A stretch of DNA of 64,000 nt from Zingiber officinale. Lineage: Eukaryota > Streptophyta > Magnoliopsida > Zingiberales > Zingiberaceae. The position numbers and the translations under genes are program-made. Under the pieces are notes generated by a model, which saw nothing but the letters and a program-made list of their open reading frames with translations, did not search any database and was not told the origin of the DNA. The first letter of the stretch is position 1, and each line of letters opens with the position of its first letter. This document shows, piece by piece, positions 10,454 through 22,430 of the stretch. The stretch is taken from positions 76,440,744-76,504,743 of the forward strand of contig NC_055998.1 in the NCBI RefSeq assembly GCF_018446385.1, read 5' to 3'.

Positions 10454-11388
10454 GGAGCATCCACGAACCACCACCATGTGAGATATATGAGAGGTACAAA
10501 TTCAATTTATGGAGGATGCAGATGGAAAGTTTCATCTTTATGAATGACTTTGATGGTGGCATGCCATTGAGACGATCAACCCAAAACTCAGAAGTAAACC
10601 AAAAGGTAATAAAGTTAATTTCAGATCTATTACCTAACAAAGTTACATGCAGGATAGGAAGGATCGAGAATGCATATGAGCTTTAGACCTAGTTGATTAA
10701 GCTTCACGAGGAGTCGATGGAACTAGAGGATCAAGTCGAAATAGGGCTCGAATTTGAGTCCGAATCCCTAGAATCAGGCCAAACCAGCTTTATGGCCTTA
10801 ATGTCACAAGAGGAGGTAAAAGGATCTGAATCAGAGTTAGAACAAAAGTTAGAATTTGAATCTTAGATGACGATAGACAAGGAGGAAAATCCTAACAAGG
10901 ATTCCAAAGGTAAATTTGTAAATTCAAAATTCAAATATCATTTAATATGTTTTAAATGCAGTGAAAGAGGGAAGGAGCATATCCAATGCTTTAATTGCAA
11001 AAAGATGGGTCACTACAAACCTTAATGCCCAGAAAGAAGACCCAATGATCCAGGGGGAGCAAATGTTAGTAAGTTTACAGTACATGACAATCCAATTTTT
11101 TCTATACATGTTAGTAAATTAGATAAATATTATTGCTCTAATTTGGATTTACCTCAACAATCAGATATGCATGCTCAACCAAATAAATTAACTAATCAAA
11201 ATCTAAACAATACTTTAGAAAACAATTCTTTAATCTTTAAAATTTCATATACAAGGTTTAGGAAATTAGAAAAACAAATCAATCTTTTGAAAAATAAAGT
11301 TCATGAACAAGAAAAGATAATTAAATCATTAAATCTAAACTTGAATTATAAGTCTAAACCAAATCTAAATAAAAAAACTAAGATATAA
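10454..11388 (+). pseudogene. gag pseudogene of element Y
   Basis: After the GGAGC repeat the frame reads IHEPPPCEIYERYKFNLWRM and then a UBN2-like block, KVIKLISDLLPNKVTCRIGR, up to a stop at 10,684. The frame continues beyond it with further stops. Two CCHC knuckles follow near 10,944-11,030. The first (CFKCSERGK) has lost its His-Cys half. The second reads CFNCKKMGHYKP with a stop before the final Cys. A Lys/Asn-rich coiled coil (LEKQINLLKNKVHEQEKIIK) ends the region. It was once a copia-type Gag with two zinc knuckles and is now inactive. Confidence 0.7.
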
Positions 11389-12155
11389 TCAAGTATCTTT
11401 TGATTATGAACTTAATCAACAAATGTAATAACAAACCGAATCTAAATAAGAAACATAAATTAAAATTCATAAAACTCAATTAAAATATTTAACCTAAACA
11501 TTTTAAAGCAAAACTTAAAAATCAAACGCAACAATTCAAGGGAGGCTCCAAATTAGTTGACACCTCCAAAATAATGACTTATCTGGCAGGGTAATTAAGA
11601 TTAGATTAAAAGGAGATAAAAGTTTAATTTGACCTATGGTATTGGTGAAGTTTTGGATGATAGTAGGTTAGAGAAACTCTGTATATGTATGTCTAGAAAG
11701 ATACGACTTCGACCTGGTGCATTTGGCTTAGTGAAACTAACTGAAGCTACCTCTTACGAATCCAAAAAACTAAGATATAATCAAGTATCTTTTGATTATG
11801 AACTTAATCAACAAATGTAATAACAAACCGAATCTAAATAAGAAACATAAATTAAAATTCATAAAACTCAATTAAAATATTTAACCTAAACATTTTAAAG
11901 CAAAACTTAAAAATCAAACGCAAAAATTCAGGAGAGGCTCTAAATTAGTTGACACCTCCAAAATAATGACTTATCTGGCAGGGTAATTAAGATTAGATTA
12001 AAAGGAGATAAAAGTTTAATTTGACCTACGGTATTGGTGAAGTTTTGGATGATAGTAGGTTAGAGAAACTCTGTATATGTATGTCTAGAAAGATACGACT
12101 TCGACCTGGTGCATTTGGCTTAGTGAAACTAACTGAAGCTACCTCTTACAAATCC
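11381..12155 (+). repeat. 392-bp tandem duplication
   Basis: The sequence starting AGATATAATCAAGTATC at 11,381 recurs at 11,773 (period 392) and is nearly identical through ..GAAGCTACCTCTTAC. The few differences (GGGAGGCTCC versus GGAGAGGCTC) show that it is a recent event within old Y interior. Confidence 0.85.
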
Positions 12156-12399
12156 AAACTAGTTAGACCAAGGTTTTATACTAAGTTCAGTAGATAGGAC
12201 TATTTGGAAAATCTCGAAGGTATGGTTACTCTAATGATGTCCAGGTGACTCACCATAGCCCAGAAATTTATCCAAAAAATATCTATTTATTGAGCCCAAA
12301 GCCAAACTTAAATCTAACAAAAAGTTAAATCAAACCTTGAAATTGAACTTAATTCATCTCATAAAATTATATAATTCCCTGAATGAAAATGTAGATCGG

Positions 12400-13070
12400 A
12401 TGAGATAACTAAAGAGTTAAATTTAAAAAAATTAAAATTTAAATTTAAATTTAAATTAAGAGTTAAATTTAAATTAAATTAAAAATGGAATTAAAATAAA
12501 ACAAATTAAACTAAAATTAAACTAACTTAAAAAAAACTATTTTAAAAATTATTTTTAAAACTAATTTAAAAATTATTTTAAAACTATGTTAAAAAAACTT
12601 TAAAGATTATTTTAAAAATCCTTTTAAAAATTCTTTTAATTTTTTAAAAATAATTCTTTTAAAAATTCTTTTTAAAACTTTAAAAATTCTTTTATTTTTT
12701 TAAAAATTATTTAAAATCTTTAAAAATTCTTTTAAAAATTATTTTAAAAACATTAAAAATCCTTTTAAAAATTATTTTAAAATCTTTTAAAAATATTTTT
12801 AAAAATTATTTTAAATCCTTTTAAAAATTTATTTAAAAACTTTAAAAATCCTTTTAAAAATTCTTTTAAAAAAATTCTTTTAAATATTGTTTTAATAACA
12901 TTAAAAATCATTTTAAAAATTGTTTTAAAAACATTAAAATTAATTTTAAAAATTCTTTTAAAAACTTTAAAAATCATTTTATAAATTATTCTTTAAAAAA
13001 AAACTTTAAAAATTCTTTAAAAAATTATTTTAAATTCTTTAAAAATCATTTTAAAACTAAGACACTTAAC
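12400..13070. repeat. Low-complexity (TTTTAAAAATT)n tract
   Basis: Irregular repetition of TTTTAAAAATTCTTTT- and ACTTTAAAAATC-like words, almost free of G and C. Open frames here (for example 12,777-12,977 on the minus strand) are artefacts of composition. Confidence 0.85.
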
Positions 13071-15945
13071 TTAAAACTTAAATCCTAATTAATAAACAAT
13101 CAAATCAATCAAAATTCAATTAACCTAAACTTTAAACTTAATTAAAAAATAATAAATAAATTAAAACTTAGTTATTTAGTCTAACTTTATTTAAGAACTT
13201 AGTTGACTTATCAATATCTTAATTTAACCTAATTAAAATATTAACTCTAAGTCATTTTTAAATCAAACTTGATTATACATTAAAACGTTAATCAAAATTT
13301 TAACTTTACTTTAATTAAATCATAATTTATCCCAATTAAAGATTAACTTAAATTGAACCTTAACTTTATTTAATAATTTTAACAAATTTAACTCTGAATT
13401 AATACTGACTTAGTTAATCTAAGTTAAATCTAATAAAAAAGGAAAATATAAATAAAAAATTAAATTATAATTAAGACTTTCATTAAATCAATTAACTCAA
13501 TCAATTAATATAAATTTTAAGTTGTTTTAATCAAATTGAGTTAGTAACAAACATTGCATCTAACTTGAAACTTAAATGAATAATTATAATAAGTATGTAG
13601 AAATACTTATTAAAATCGTATACTGAATATGAGTGTTACTAACCCCAATTCCCTTAAAATACTTAGGTTGAAAAATGAACTAAGGTATTGAAAGTAAACA
13701 TACCCAAACTCTAGTACAAATTAAGAGAGACTATTAAGTTAAGGAAGAGTATCAAGTTTAGGGGAGGATCAATTTGTTTTTAAAACGGTTAAAATCCTTA
13801 ACCATTTGCTTTTTAAAAAATATTCTTTTAAACTTAAAATTAAAAATTAAATTAAACTTAAAATTAAAAAAATTAAATTAAAACTTAAATTAAAATTTAA
13901 ACTTAAAACTTAAATTAAAACTTAAACTTAAAAATTAAAACTTAAAACTTAAAGCTTAAAATTAAAAATTAAAACTTAAACTTAAAACTTAAATTAAAAC
14001 TTAAAACTTAAAATTAAAACTTAAAACTGAAATTAAAAATTAAACTTAAAACTTAAAACTTAAATTAAAACTAAAATTTAAAACTTAAAACTTATATTAA
14101 AACTTAAACTTAATAAAATAAAATATAAATTCAAAATATAAATTAAAATTTGAAGTATTTAAAAATATTTCAAAAACCATTTTAAAATACTTTTAAAAAA
14201 ATTATCAATCATTTTTTTAAAATTAACTCAAACCTTAATTATTTAATCCTAATTTAATAATCCATTTGATAAACATAAATTTAATCATTCGGGTCAATTA
14301 ATCAATCTAATACTAATTATCAACTAAAGTGGAGTATTTTTAATAAATATTTCCTATTAATCTGAAAATAATTGTAACTTATTGGTCAACTCAAATTAAG
14401 ATTAAATTATTATAATAAATAAGTTAATCAAAATTTAACTATTAACTCAATTTTGACTTAATCGATTCATTTAACTAAATCTTTTAGTCTGAAAACAATC
14501 CTAAACTTAATTTGAACATACCTTGATATTAAACTTGAAATTTCAAAATTAAGGATAACTAATAAATCCATAATTAAATTTAAGCAAATTCTATCAAATT
14601 CAAGATTAACTTTTTTTAAGTTACATTGCTTCTAACAATCGAATTATGACTACCTTAATCAATACATGTTAATGACTACCTCAGACAATATATACTCAGC
14701 ATCTCTTTAAACACATAAGGTCACCTTGCTTAAACATCTAGAATGGTTGAGATGCTAGGAAAAGCAAATTATAGTTTTCAAAAATATACACTTTTATAAA
14801 TTCTAGATCTCCAGACACATAGGTATGTAATCCTTGCGGTTAATAAAAATTCTAAGTATTATGTTAAGGGGGAGTGTCAGTTTAAGGGGCAAACTTGAAA
14901 AAAATAAATTTAATTACATACCTTATTTTGAAATGTATCTTCAAACTTTTGATAAAATGTTTTTTTTAAAACCTTGTAATTTTTTTTTTTAAAAAGTCTT
15001 CTAAATGCTTGAAAAATATTGTTGACAACCTTTTAAAGTTATTCTAAAATATTTTTAGCTTAGGTATTCTTTTAATCAATCCCAAGACACATAGCCAGTT
15101 TACCTTGTAGTTAACAAGGATTCCTAAGAGTGTGTCAAGTTGAGGGGGAGTCTTGATTAAAAGATTAAACATAATTTTTTAAAAAATTTATCTTTAAAGC
15201 TATATTTAAGAGTCTTTTTACAAGTTTTGAAAAGATTTATCAAATTCTTGCAAAAATTCCTTTGAAGTTCATTTTGAAAATTCCTTTTAAAATTTCCTTA
15301 ATTTTACAAATCTCCTTGAAAGGTTTGGCAAACGTCTTTGTGTAAATTGTTTTAAAAACCATGTTTAAAAACTACTTATTGCAAATATCACTTTCAAATT
15401 TGTTTTTGGCAAGTATTTTAAAAAATATTTTGAAAATTCATCCTCAAACTTAGTTTTATTTTGATTTAGTTCAACACCCTAGACACATAGAAAGTTTTCC
15501 TTGTAGTTAACAAGGATTCCTAAGAGTGTGTCAAGTTACAGATTAACTATAACTTTGTCTTTCAAAAATTAGTTTTACAAATCTTTGAAACTCCATTTAA
15601 CATTCTATTTATTTTTAAAAACTACTTTAAAAATTTGTTTAGAAATACTCTTTTAGAAAATGATTTGAAAATTAACTATCAAAAGTTGCTTAAACTTTCA
15701 AAAGTTACAACAAACTTGGAAAAATCAGTTTGCACCACCTCTTTGAAAATTACATTTTTTGAAACACTTAATTATGTCTTCCAAATATTATTATTTGTGC
15801 AAAAACCAAATCGAGAGTAACCTTTTTGATGTGTACCAAAGGGGGAGAGTGATCTTAAGTTAGAAAAGTTAAAACATTTCTAATCTCTCAAACTTTGAGA
15901 ATTAACCCTTAAAGACCCAAGCCTAACTTAAAGTGTCAAACCTTG
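13071..15945 (+). other. AT-rich interior of Y without genes
   Basis: Contains a second simple-repeat tract at about 13,810-14,130 (AAACTTAAAATT words). It also holds three diverged copies of a stretch around AGACACATAG..TTAACAAGGATTCCTAAG..GTGTCAAG..GGGGGAG near 14,810-14,890, 15,085-15,155 and 15,478-15,540. I see no pol, no RNA gene and no credible ORF. Confidence 0.6.
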
Positions 15946-15957
15946 AAAAGAGGAGAT
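15946..15957 (+). other. Polypurine tract of Y
   Basis: AAAAGAGGAGAT lies immediately before the LTR start TGTTTGGTGTAG. It would be the plus-strand priming site for reverse transcription. Confidence 0.7.
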
Positions 15958-16255
15958 TGTTTGGTGTAGTAAAACCTCTAGGGTTTCGATGTTTGACAAT
16001 ATATGGTTGACCAATTTGACCAAGGGTTGATCGCGGAGACTTGATGTTTGGAAGAAAAAGTCTAGTGGGACTAGATAACTAAGCGAAAGTGGAAGTCTTG
16101 ATTTCGAGCGAGGCCAGTAGATTTGGTATGGAGCTACCCCTGGTGATGTGAAGGCGCAAGTGAGCGACAAGGTTTCAGGAAGCCCTGTGAGACACCGTGA
16201 GGAAGTCCCCTAGTGAGAGAAGCTAGGTAGGTGAGAGTGAAGTGTCGTGAAGCTG

Positions 16256-17648
16256 TGTTGGGATCCGGGTCCTTCGAGCTGAGAGGTGTGAAGCTAGCCG
16301 CAGAGATCAAGCGCTTCCGAATTCCTGGCGGCCTGTGCCGAAACGCAGCGAGGGATGCGTTTCTTTCGCGTAAGAGCAGCTCAGGTCACAATGTCAGGGG
16401 TTCGTAGGTAGAGTTGGTCGCAGGTGGAACTGGATCGGGGATGTCCGGAGGCAGAAATAATCGATTTCTGCGGTACAGAGTGGTTTTCCGGAATGAAATC
16501 GATAGATAGCCAACAATCCATACTTGCCTTGCGCCCTCTTCAGAAGAATATTGTATAAAGCGCACTACAAACTTGATTCTAAAGAACGAAACGAGCAGCG
16601 GCGCCGCGAACTTGGAGAACTCTCGGCTAGCTGGTAGCGTAGCGGTTGTGCGTGCCAGCCCTTCACGCGCGAAGAAACTATGCCGCCACTATGCCACAGC
16701 GAACGGAACTACGGCCTACGAACGGTCGGGCCAGTTCGTCGACTGCACGCCTGATTAGCCGCACGCCATCTCCGTCTGTGTGTACACTGCGGTACGGCGG
16801 GAGATCCCACAACCATACCTCAACCTGGATCTTCCCGAGCACGGAAATGGGGAGTGCCTGCCTCAGCCTTCGCTCGCTTGACGAACCGTGCAAGAATGAA
16901 GCCGTTTAGACTCGAATGGCTTGAGTGATCGGCGGAATCTGGCAATCTGGCTAATTCGAGATCGATTTTGCCATCTACGCCCGCGGCCGAGCTTGGCACG
17001 TCGAGCCAGTAATACTCAAGCACTGGTCGTCGCAACTCTCGCACAGACATAGAACTGCGACCTTGACTCCAACCCGTCTTCAAATCTTTTAGGATGCATT
17101 GGACTTTCTCACTTCGATCTCATCCCTTCCGGGACGGATGGATCCCAGCCTCTCCCACGTCCCGACCGTAGACTTTTCCCACTCAGAGCCCTTCTGCCCC
17201 TCGGACTTTACAACCGCAGCGCGTCACTGGTGCTTTACAGTCTTCCTGCGACGTGACTTTCAGCGTGAGTCGTGCGGATAGTCTCGTATGCCGTGTCACT
17301 GGACTCTTTCGTACTCTTGCGGTCGCAAACTCCACTGCTTCGCTGGCTAATTTTCCGTCGCGTCCGCCAAGTCTCCATACTTGAGTGCTTTCGTCGCGAC
17401 TTTCCTGATCGAGGTCAACCGATTCGGCCTTGACTGCTGCAATGCGATAATTGCACCAATAATTCAGAACATCTATTCTTGTCCCGCATGAGAATGAACT
17501 CTCTCTCCGAGTGTCGAACATCAGCATCAGGTCAACAACTGAACTGGGACTAAGGTGCTTGACTAAGGTGACTGACAATCTTCAGTCAAACGGACCCATA
17601 CGGCTGAGGTCACTGTCAACAGACAATCTTGACTGGGTTGCAGTGACG
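16256..17648 (-). mobile_element. LTR 1 (3' LTR of A)
   Basis: Plus-strand edge TGTTGGGATCCGGGTCC. It shares the blocks CATCTATTCTTGTCCC and GTGTCGAAC with LTRs 2 and 3. It is the most diverged of the three. The outer edge (GGGTTGCAGTGA) is approximate. The overlapping small open frames at 16,573-17,578 show no domain. Confidence 0.65.
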
Positions 17649-19684
17649 ACAACCTTTTGTTTTGGTAGCTAAGCATGAGAAACAACTAGGTTAACTTGAT
17701 AACCCTTAACTTGGTTTCGACCATCTTCAAATGCGATGTTCTTTCCAACATTACTCTCCCCTTTTAACCCTAACTAACTCGTTCTCGATCCTCACGCATG
17801 AAAGATTGCGATATTCTTCCTTGAACATTCTTGACATTCTTTCCTATGGCGGGTTAGCGATAACACAACTTGGGTTCTCGATAATTCTCGATGAACCTCT
17901 CCTTTTGACACACGTGAAAAGAAAAGGAGGAGTATCAGTCGAAGTTTCTTCTAATGAAAGTCCCGTACCTTTACGTTTGAAACTCTTAATTTCTATGATA
18001 CTAAACTTCAACCAATCGACTTAGTGATAATCGTATCGCGATCTTAAAAGTCTTTAGATGAAAACTCCCCGCAAAAGTCAACTCTCCTTGTGATTACGTT
18101 AGCTTCCCCGAATGGGTCCAACTCCCCCTTGACCGTTGCTGTGATGTCTTGGCGAGGAGTTTCGAACCTTTGAAATCCACAAAACCCGACTTCGACTGAA
18201 ATTTCATTGCTGACTGGCGTCGAGGCCATGCAGTGGTCTGACGTCGAGAATCCCCAGATCGGTCCCCGGACGATCCACGCTTCAACGATGCGCGCTGGAT
18301 GCGTTAGCGATCGGTCACGGGCCGTCGAGAACTCTGGATGGGTCAGGTGACGATCCACACTCTGAAATCGAGGAAGTTACAGTTCCAACTAAGATTCAAG
18401 AAACTCCTAAAATTCCAGAAAGATTTGAAAAAATGTGAAATTTACGAGGATCGTTCCTCATAACGTATCTATCGTGGAAAAATAGTTTTATATGAGAATA
18501 ATTTTATTTTACAAATAACGTTAAAACTTTGAAATAATTCAAAGTTAAGTCAACTTTGTATCACAATGTTCAATGATGAATGCTATCACTAGGAAAGCTT
18601 CATCAAGGTTTTTCAAAACAATTTTGAAATGATTTCAAACCCTTTAATTTGGGACCACAATCTTAGGGCTATATGTACATGACTTGTACACAAGCTTTCC
18701 CTATGATCCTCCTTTTCTTGAATTAGGCTCATCTAGGTACAAAAACTATGCACCTTGATCCTAACTCATGATCCTAATATCTCACACACATCTAAGGTGT
18801 ATCAAACCACATTCAAGTCAATTTGATGTGAGATGTGGGTTAAGGTCAACTTAGGCTAAGTTCTCATGCATTTTCTAAACTACACTTTGATCTCAATACC
18901 AAAATGTGTTTTTATCCTTAAATCAATTTCATTGATTCTTAATGCAAGAGATGATGACATGACATAAATTAATAACATAAATGAAAACATGTGCCAATGT
19001 CATGATGTCATGGCATAAAGTTTGAAACGAAACTAACACATGACATATAGATAACCTAAGCATTATCATGACATTTCAAATGATAATAAAATAAGTATGA
19101 TGTCATGGCATGGCATATGGCAACCAATCATGGGAAGTTAGCACAAATAAAATGCCTAAATTCCCTATCTAAGTATCCTTAGCCTTAGCTAACTTAGAAT
19201 CTAACCCTAGATTGCCCATATATCCCTTAGAGAAAACCAAAATCCCAATTATGGTATTTCTCTAGGTTTTCTTAAATTGTGCCAAATAAGATTGAAATCG
19301 ATATTTTTCAAATATGGCACAATTTACTCTTTAAGGAGTAAATAATAATTCTTTTTCATTTTCAAAGGTTATCAAAACCTTGAAAATGCTCCTTGAGTGT
19401 CAATTTCCTCAAAGTTGGGTTAACTACCCTTCTTATTGGAGTTGACACTCTCTAACCCATCTATGGGGTAGAGAAAATGCTCCTAGGAACCCAATACCTA
19501 CTTGAGCTCATTGGGTTCACTAAATATTCACTAGGGATAACTTCCCTAGCAACCCTCCTAATGACCCTCTTAGGCTTTAAAGCCTTGGCCATTTGGGACT
19601 CATCAAGATCAACTCTAGGGGTGACTCCTTGTGACCTTGGTGTTGGTCTTCCCTAGCCCTAGGTTTTGTTCCATGAATGGAACA
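17649..19684 (-). other. Non-coding 3' interior of A
   Basis: Downstream of gag on the minus strand. It is nearly identical to 23,290-24,269 in B and partly homologous to W (46,620-46,677 and 52,869-53,100). From about 19,690 down to 19,470 the minus strand still reads the lost gag C-terminus (LDESQMAKALKPKRVIRR, then NP..YWVPRS) in a shifted frame. No pol domain is present. Confidence 0.6.
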
Positions 19685-20917
19685 TCATGATATGGCCAGA
19701 TTTTGGGACTTAGGTTTGTGACTCAAACCTTTCTTGTCCTTGGACTTTTGACCCTTAGGCCCTAGAGTTGACTTCTCTAAACTTTTAAGGGCCTTTTCTA
19801 GGGTATCAAGCCTTGACCTCAAGACTTGATTCTCCTTTTCTAATACCTCAATTTTTGATTTATCACTCTTCCTTGAGGTATTCCTAGGCATATGTCTAGT
19901 TGATTTAGGGTTTCTACCTAGGTTTTTCTTAACCTTAGAAGTGTTAATCCTAGGGTTAGCATTCCTAGTAGTATCCCTATCTAGGCTAACATGTTTAGCT
20001 CCTAAGCACATGTATTGGTTCCTAAAGTTAACATGCTTATCATTATTAACAATTGCAACAAAACTACTAGCATGAGTTTTATTAGAATTGCAATAATGAA
20101 CCTTAGAGGTTACCTTAGGGTTTGCCTTAGCTCCCCCTATCGATGTGCATCCCTTGTCCTTGTGAGGTTTCCTCCTCTTCGGACATTGGCTCCTATAGTG
20201 TCCCCGTTGCTTGCATTGAAAGCACACCATGTGCTTCTTGCCTTTGCGTGTTGGGACTCCGGCTTCCTTGACCTTTGGTGCCGGTGGAGTCTTCCTAACT
20301 CTCTTTGGACATTTGCTCTTGTAATGTCCACACTCCCTACACTCAAAGCATATTATATGTAACTTATTTGAAATTGAGATGCTTGAGTTACCTAGGTTTG
20401 GGGATGGGTGTGAGCTTTCTTCTTCAACCCTTCCGGAGGTGGAAACTTCTTCTTCTTGCTCCGAACTTGAACAAGAGGAACTCTCCTCCTCTTCTTCCTT
20501 GGATATTGAGTAGCCCTCAACTTCCAATTCGCTCCCTCCATGATGTGAGCTACTTGGCTCACTAGGCTCCTCTTCATGGCTTGAGGTGGAGCTCTCCTCA
20601 TGGTACTTGGCCAAGTTGTTCCACAACTCCTTGGCATTGTTGTATCCTATCTTACACAAAATGTTAGTAGGCAATGAAAATTCAATTATTCTCGTTACCT
20701 CTTCGTTGATTTCGGATTTGTGAATTTGTTCTCTTGTCCACTCCTTCTTCTCAAGTGGTTTTCCTTCTTCATCCACCGGAGGAGTAAAACCTTCTTGTAC
20801 ACAAAACCAATTCATTATGTTAGTCATAAGAAAATACTTCATCCTTACCTTCCAATACGCGAAGTCGCCGCATTCGTAGAAAGGTGGAATGGTGACATCT
20901 TCTCCATAGAGATCCAT
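19685..20917 (-). CDS. Gag of element A (copia type, two zinc knuckles)
   Basis: 410 residues, uninterrupted. It is expected to form the particle shell and bind element RNA. Residues about 10-115 match the UBN2-type copia gag domain (YWKVRMKYFLMTN, then IIEFSLPTNILCKIGYNNAK and ELWNNLAKYHEE). A Ser/Glu-rich acidic linker follows. Two CCHC knuckles come next, CFECRECGHYKSKC and CFQCKQRGHYRSQC, and then a basic tail with a predicted coiled coil (KSKIEVLEKENQVLRSRLDT). The ATG lies about 45 bp past the primer site, as expected. The frame ends early: the family C-terminal motif YWVPRS lies downstream in another frame, so the last part is lost by a frameshift near 19,690. No protease or pol follows. 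Confidence 0.85.
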   Translation of the reverse strand: MDLYGEDVTIPPFYECGDFAYWKVRMKYFLMTNIMNWFCVQEGFTPPVDEEGKPLEKKEWTREQIHKSEINEEVTRIIEFSLPTNILCKIGYNNAKELWNNLAKYHEESSTSSHEEEPSEPSSSHHGGSELEVEGYSISKEEEEESSSCSSSEQEEEVSTSGRVEEESSHPSPNLGNSSISISNKLHIICFECRECGHYKSKCPKRVRKTPPAPKVKEAGVPTRKGKKHMVCFQCKQRGHYRSQCPKRRKPHKDKGCTSIGGAKANPKVTSKVHYCNSNKTHASSFVAIVNNDKHVNFRNQYMCLGAKHVSLDRDTTRNANPRINTSKVKKNLGRNPKSTRHMPRNTSRKSDKSKIEVLEKENQVLRSRLDTLEKALKSLEKSTLGPKGQKSKDKKGLSHKPKSQNLAIS

Positions 20918-20962
20918 TCTCTAGCTTTGCTCCCACGGTGTTGATCGTGAAGCCCGGCCTCG

Positions 20963-20974
20963 GCTACGATACCA
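20963..20974 (-). other. Primer binding site of A
   Basis: The minus strand reads TGGTATCGTAGC, a variant of TGGTATCAGAGC, 2 bases from the edge of LTR 2. B has TGGTATCGAGC at 25,701-25,711. Confidence 0.65.
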
Positions 20975-20976
20975 CT

Positions 20977-22430
20977 TGTTGGGATCGATGGTCCTCGGCA
21001 GAGAGGTGAATATGCGCCCGATCGTTCTTTCTGAGCTAGGGTTGTGCGGGAAAAGAACAAGCAGCGAAGATCGAGCCTCGGCGTCTAGATGTAGCGGTTG
21101 GGAGATAAACTCCTACTCCTCGGTGTGTTCGTGGAGTGAACCCTGTCTCAATCCAGGTCGGTGGATGGGTCAGGAGAATATTAATAATCACTCATACGGG
21201 TGGAAGCTGCCCGCGAAGTTTTAGCTGTCTGAAGGTATCAATGACAAAATACAATACAAGCGTAAAACCTTCCTTACTTGCTTCATTCTTAGGCATGAGC
21301 GCTGTGCGCGAAACCCGATTCGGTAAGAAGCTTGAACTCCATGAAAGCTCAAACATGGCGGCTCGTGAAAGAAGAGGAAAGTTGTCGCGCGGCGGCAGCC
21401 CTCGACTCCCTTTATACTGCGAAGGAATGAAGAAACTAGCGGGTATAGCAGCTAGAAGTCTCCCCAATCGGCCTGGGCGGTGTCCCACTCTTGTTCGGTA
21501 GTGCGTCGGTTAGATCTGTGAAACTATACATGCGTACCGATGTTGCAGACCGATGATTCGCTTCAGATCGGTCGAGCCGTCGGCTGAAGCTGTGCTTAGC
21601 AGCGTCTCTGATGGTCCAGGCCGTCGAGGACATCTTTGTCGATGCGGCGTGGGCCGGAATCGGCTACTCTTTCGCGCCTCGTTAAACTACTTTTCGGTGC
21701 GGGCGGGTGCAGTGGCGCGGCTGAAGGTTTGACCGGGGTCGATCGGTCGCAGGGCCGTCGAGGAGGCAGCTCAGAGTATCGCGTTCGATGTGCGGTAAAG
21801 CGGAGTCGAGCAATTTTGCGAACCAAGCCCAAGACTTAAACCAATATCCGGTCAACTTGACCCTATTGGTACCGTCTCTGGCATGGTGCCTCGCCCGACT
21901 GCTAGAACTGCCTGCCAGTATGGTCACGCTGACCTGCTTGGACTTTCCAACACCGAAGTCGATCGTCTGATCACAGTTTCCCTCACGGGACTTTCCATTT
22001 CCAACAGTTAGGACTTTCCTTCACTTCCTCACGGGACTTTCCAGTACACAACGTCCAGTTAGGACTTTCCCTTTGCAGTCGGCACTTCACTTAGGACTTT
22101 TCCGGTCCAAGTCTCCGTTTTTCGGTCTTTGATCTCCGTACTTGGACTTTTCGGTGCGCGGATTTTACGTGCTCCTCACTGCTTGGACTTTCGACGCAGT
22201 CTCCATACTTGGACTTTTAAGAATCGGTCGGTCGGTCAGACCTGCGGTTCTTGTGATAATCTCCCGAGCATCTATTCTTGTCCCATCCGAGAATAGAACT
22301 CTCTCCACAGTGTCGAACATTCGGCATGCAACCTTGTCGGACTTTGGGTTGCCAATCTTCAGTCAAACATCAATACAACTCAGTCCGTCCCAAAGACTCG
22401 AGATCAACCTTGACCTAAGGTTGCTGTGAT
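20977..22430 (-). mobile_element. LTR 2 (shared by A and B)
   Basis: Edge TGTTGGGATCGATGG. A minus-strand TATA-like AGTATAAAGGG is near 21,409-21,420. From 21,945 to 22,215 it carries about nine spaced GGACTTT words. The outer edge is at AAGGTTGCTGTGA. On the minus strand the neighbouring AAAGAGAT could be the polypurine tract of B. Confidence 0.7.

Noticed and set aside
12777..12977. Phe/Lys-rich minus-strand frame in AT-rich DNA
   Set aside because: Produced by TTTTAAAAATT simple repeats; no start context or homologue.
21975..22045. GGGACTTTCC, identical to the animal NF-kB consensus
   Set aside because: Plants lack NF-kB. The word is part of a GGACTTT-rich LTR repeat, so the match has no regulatory meaning in that sense.
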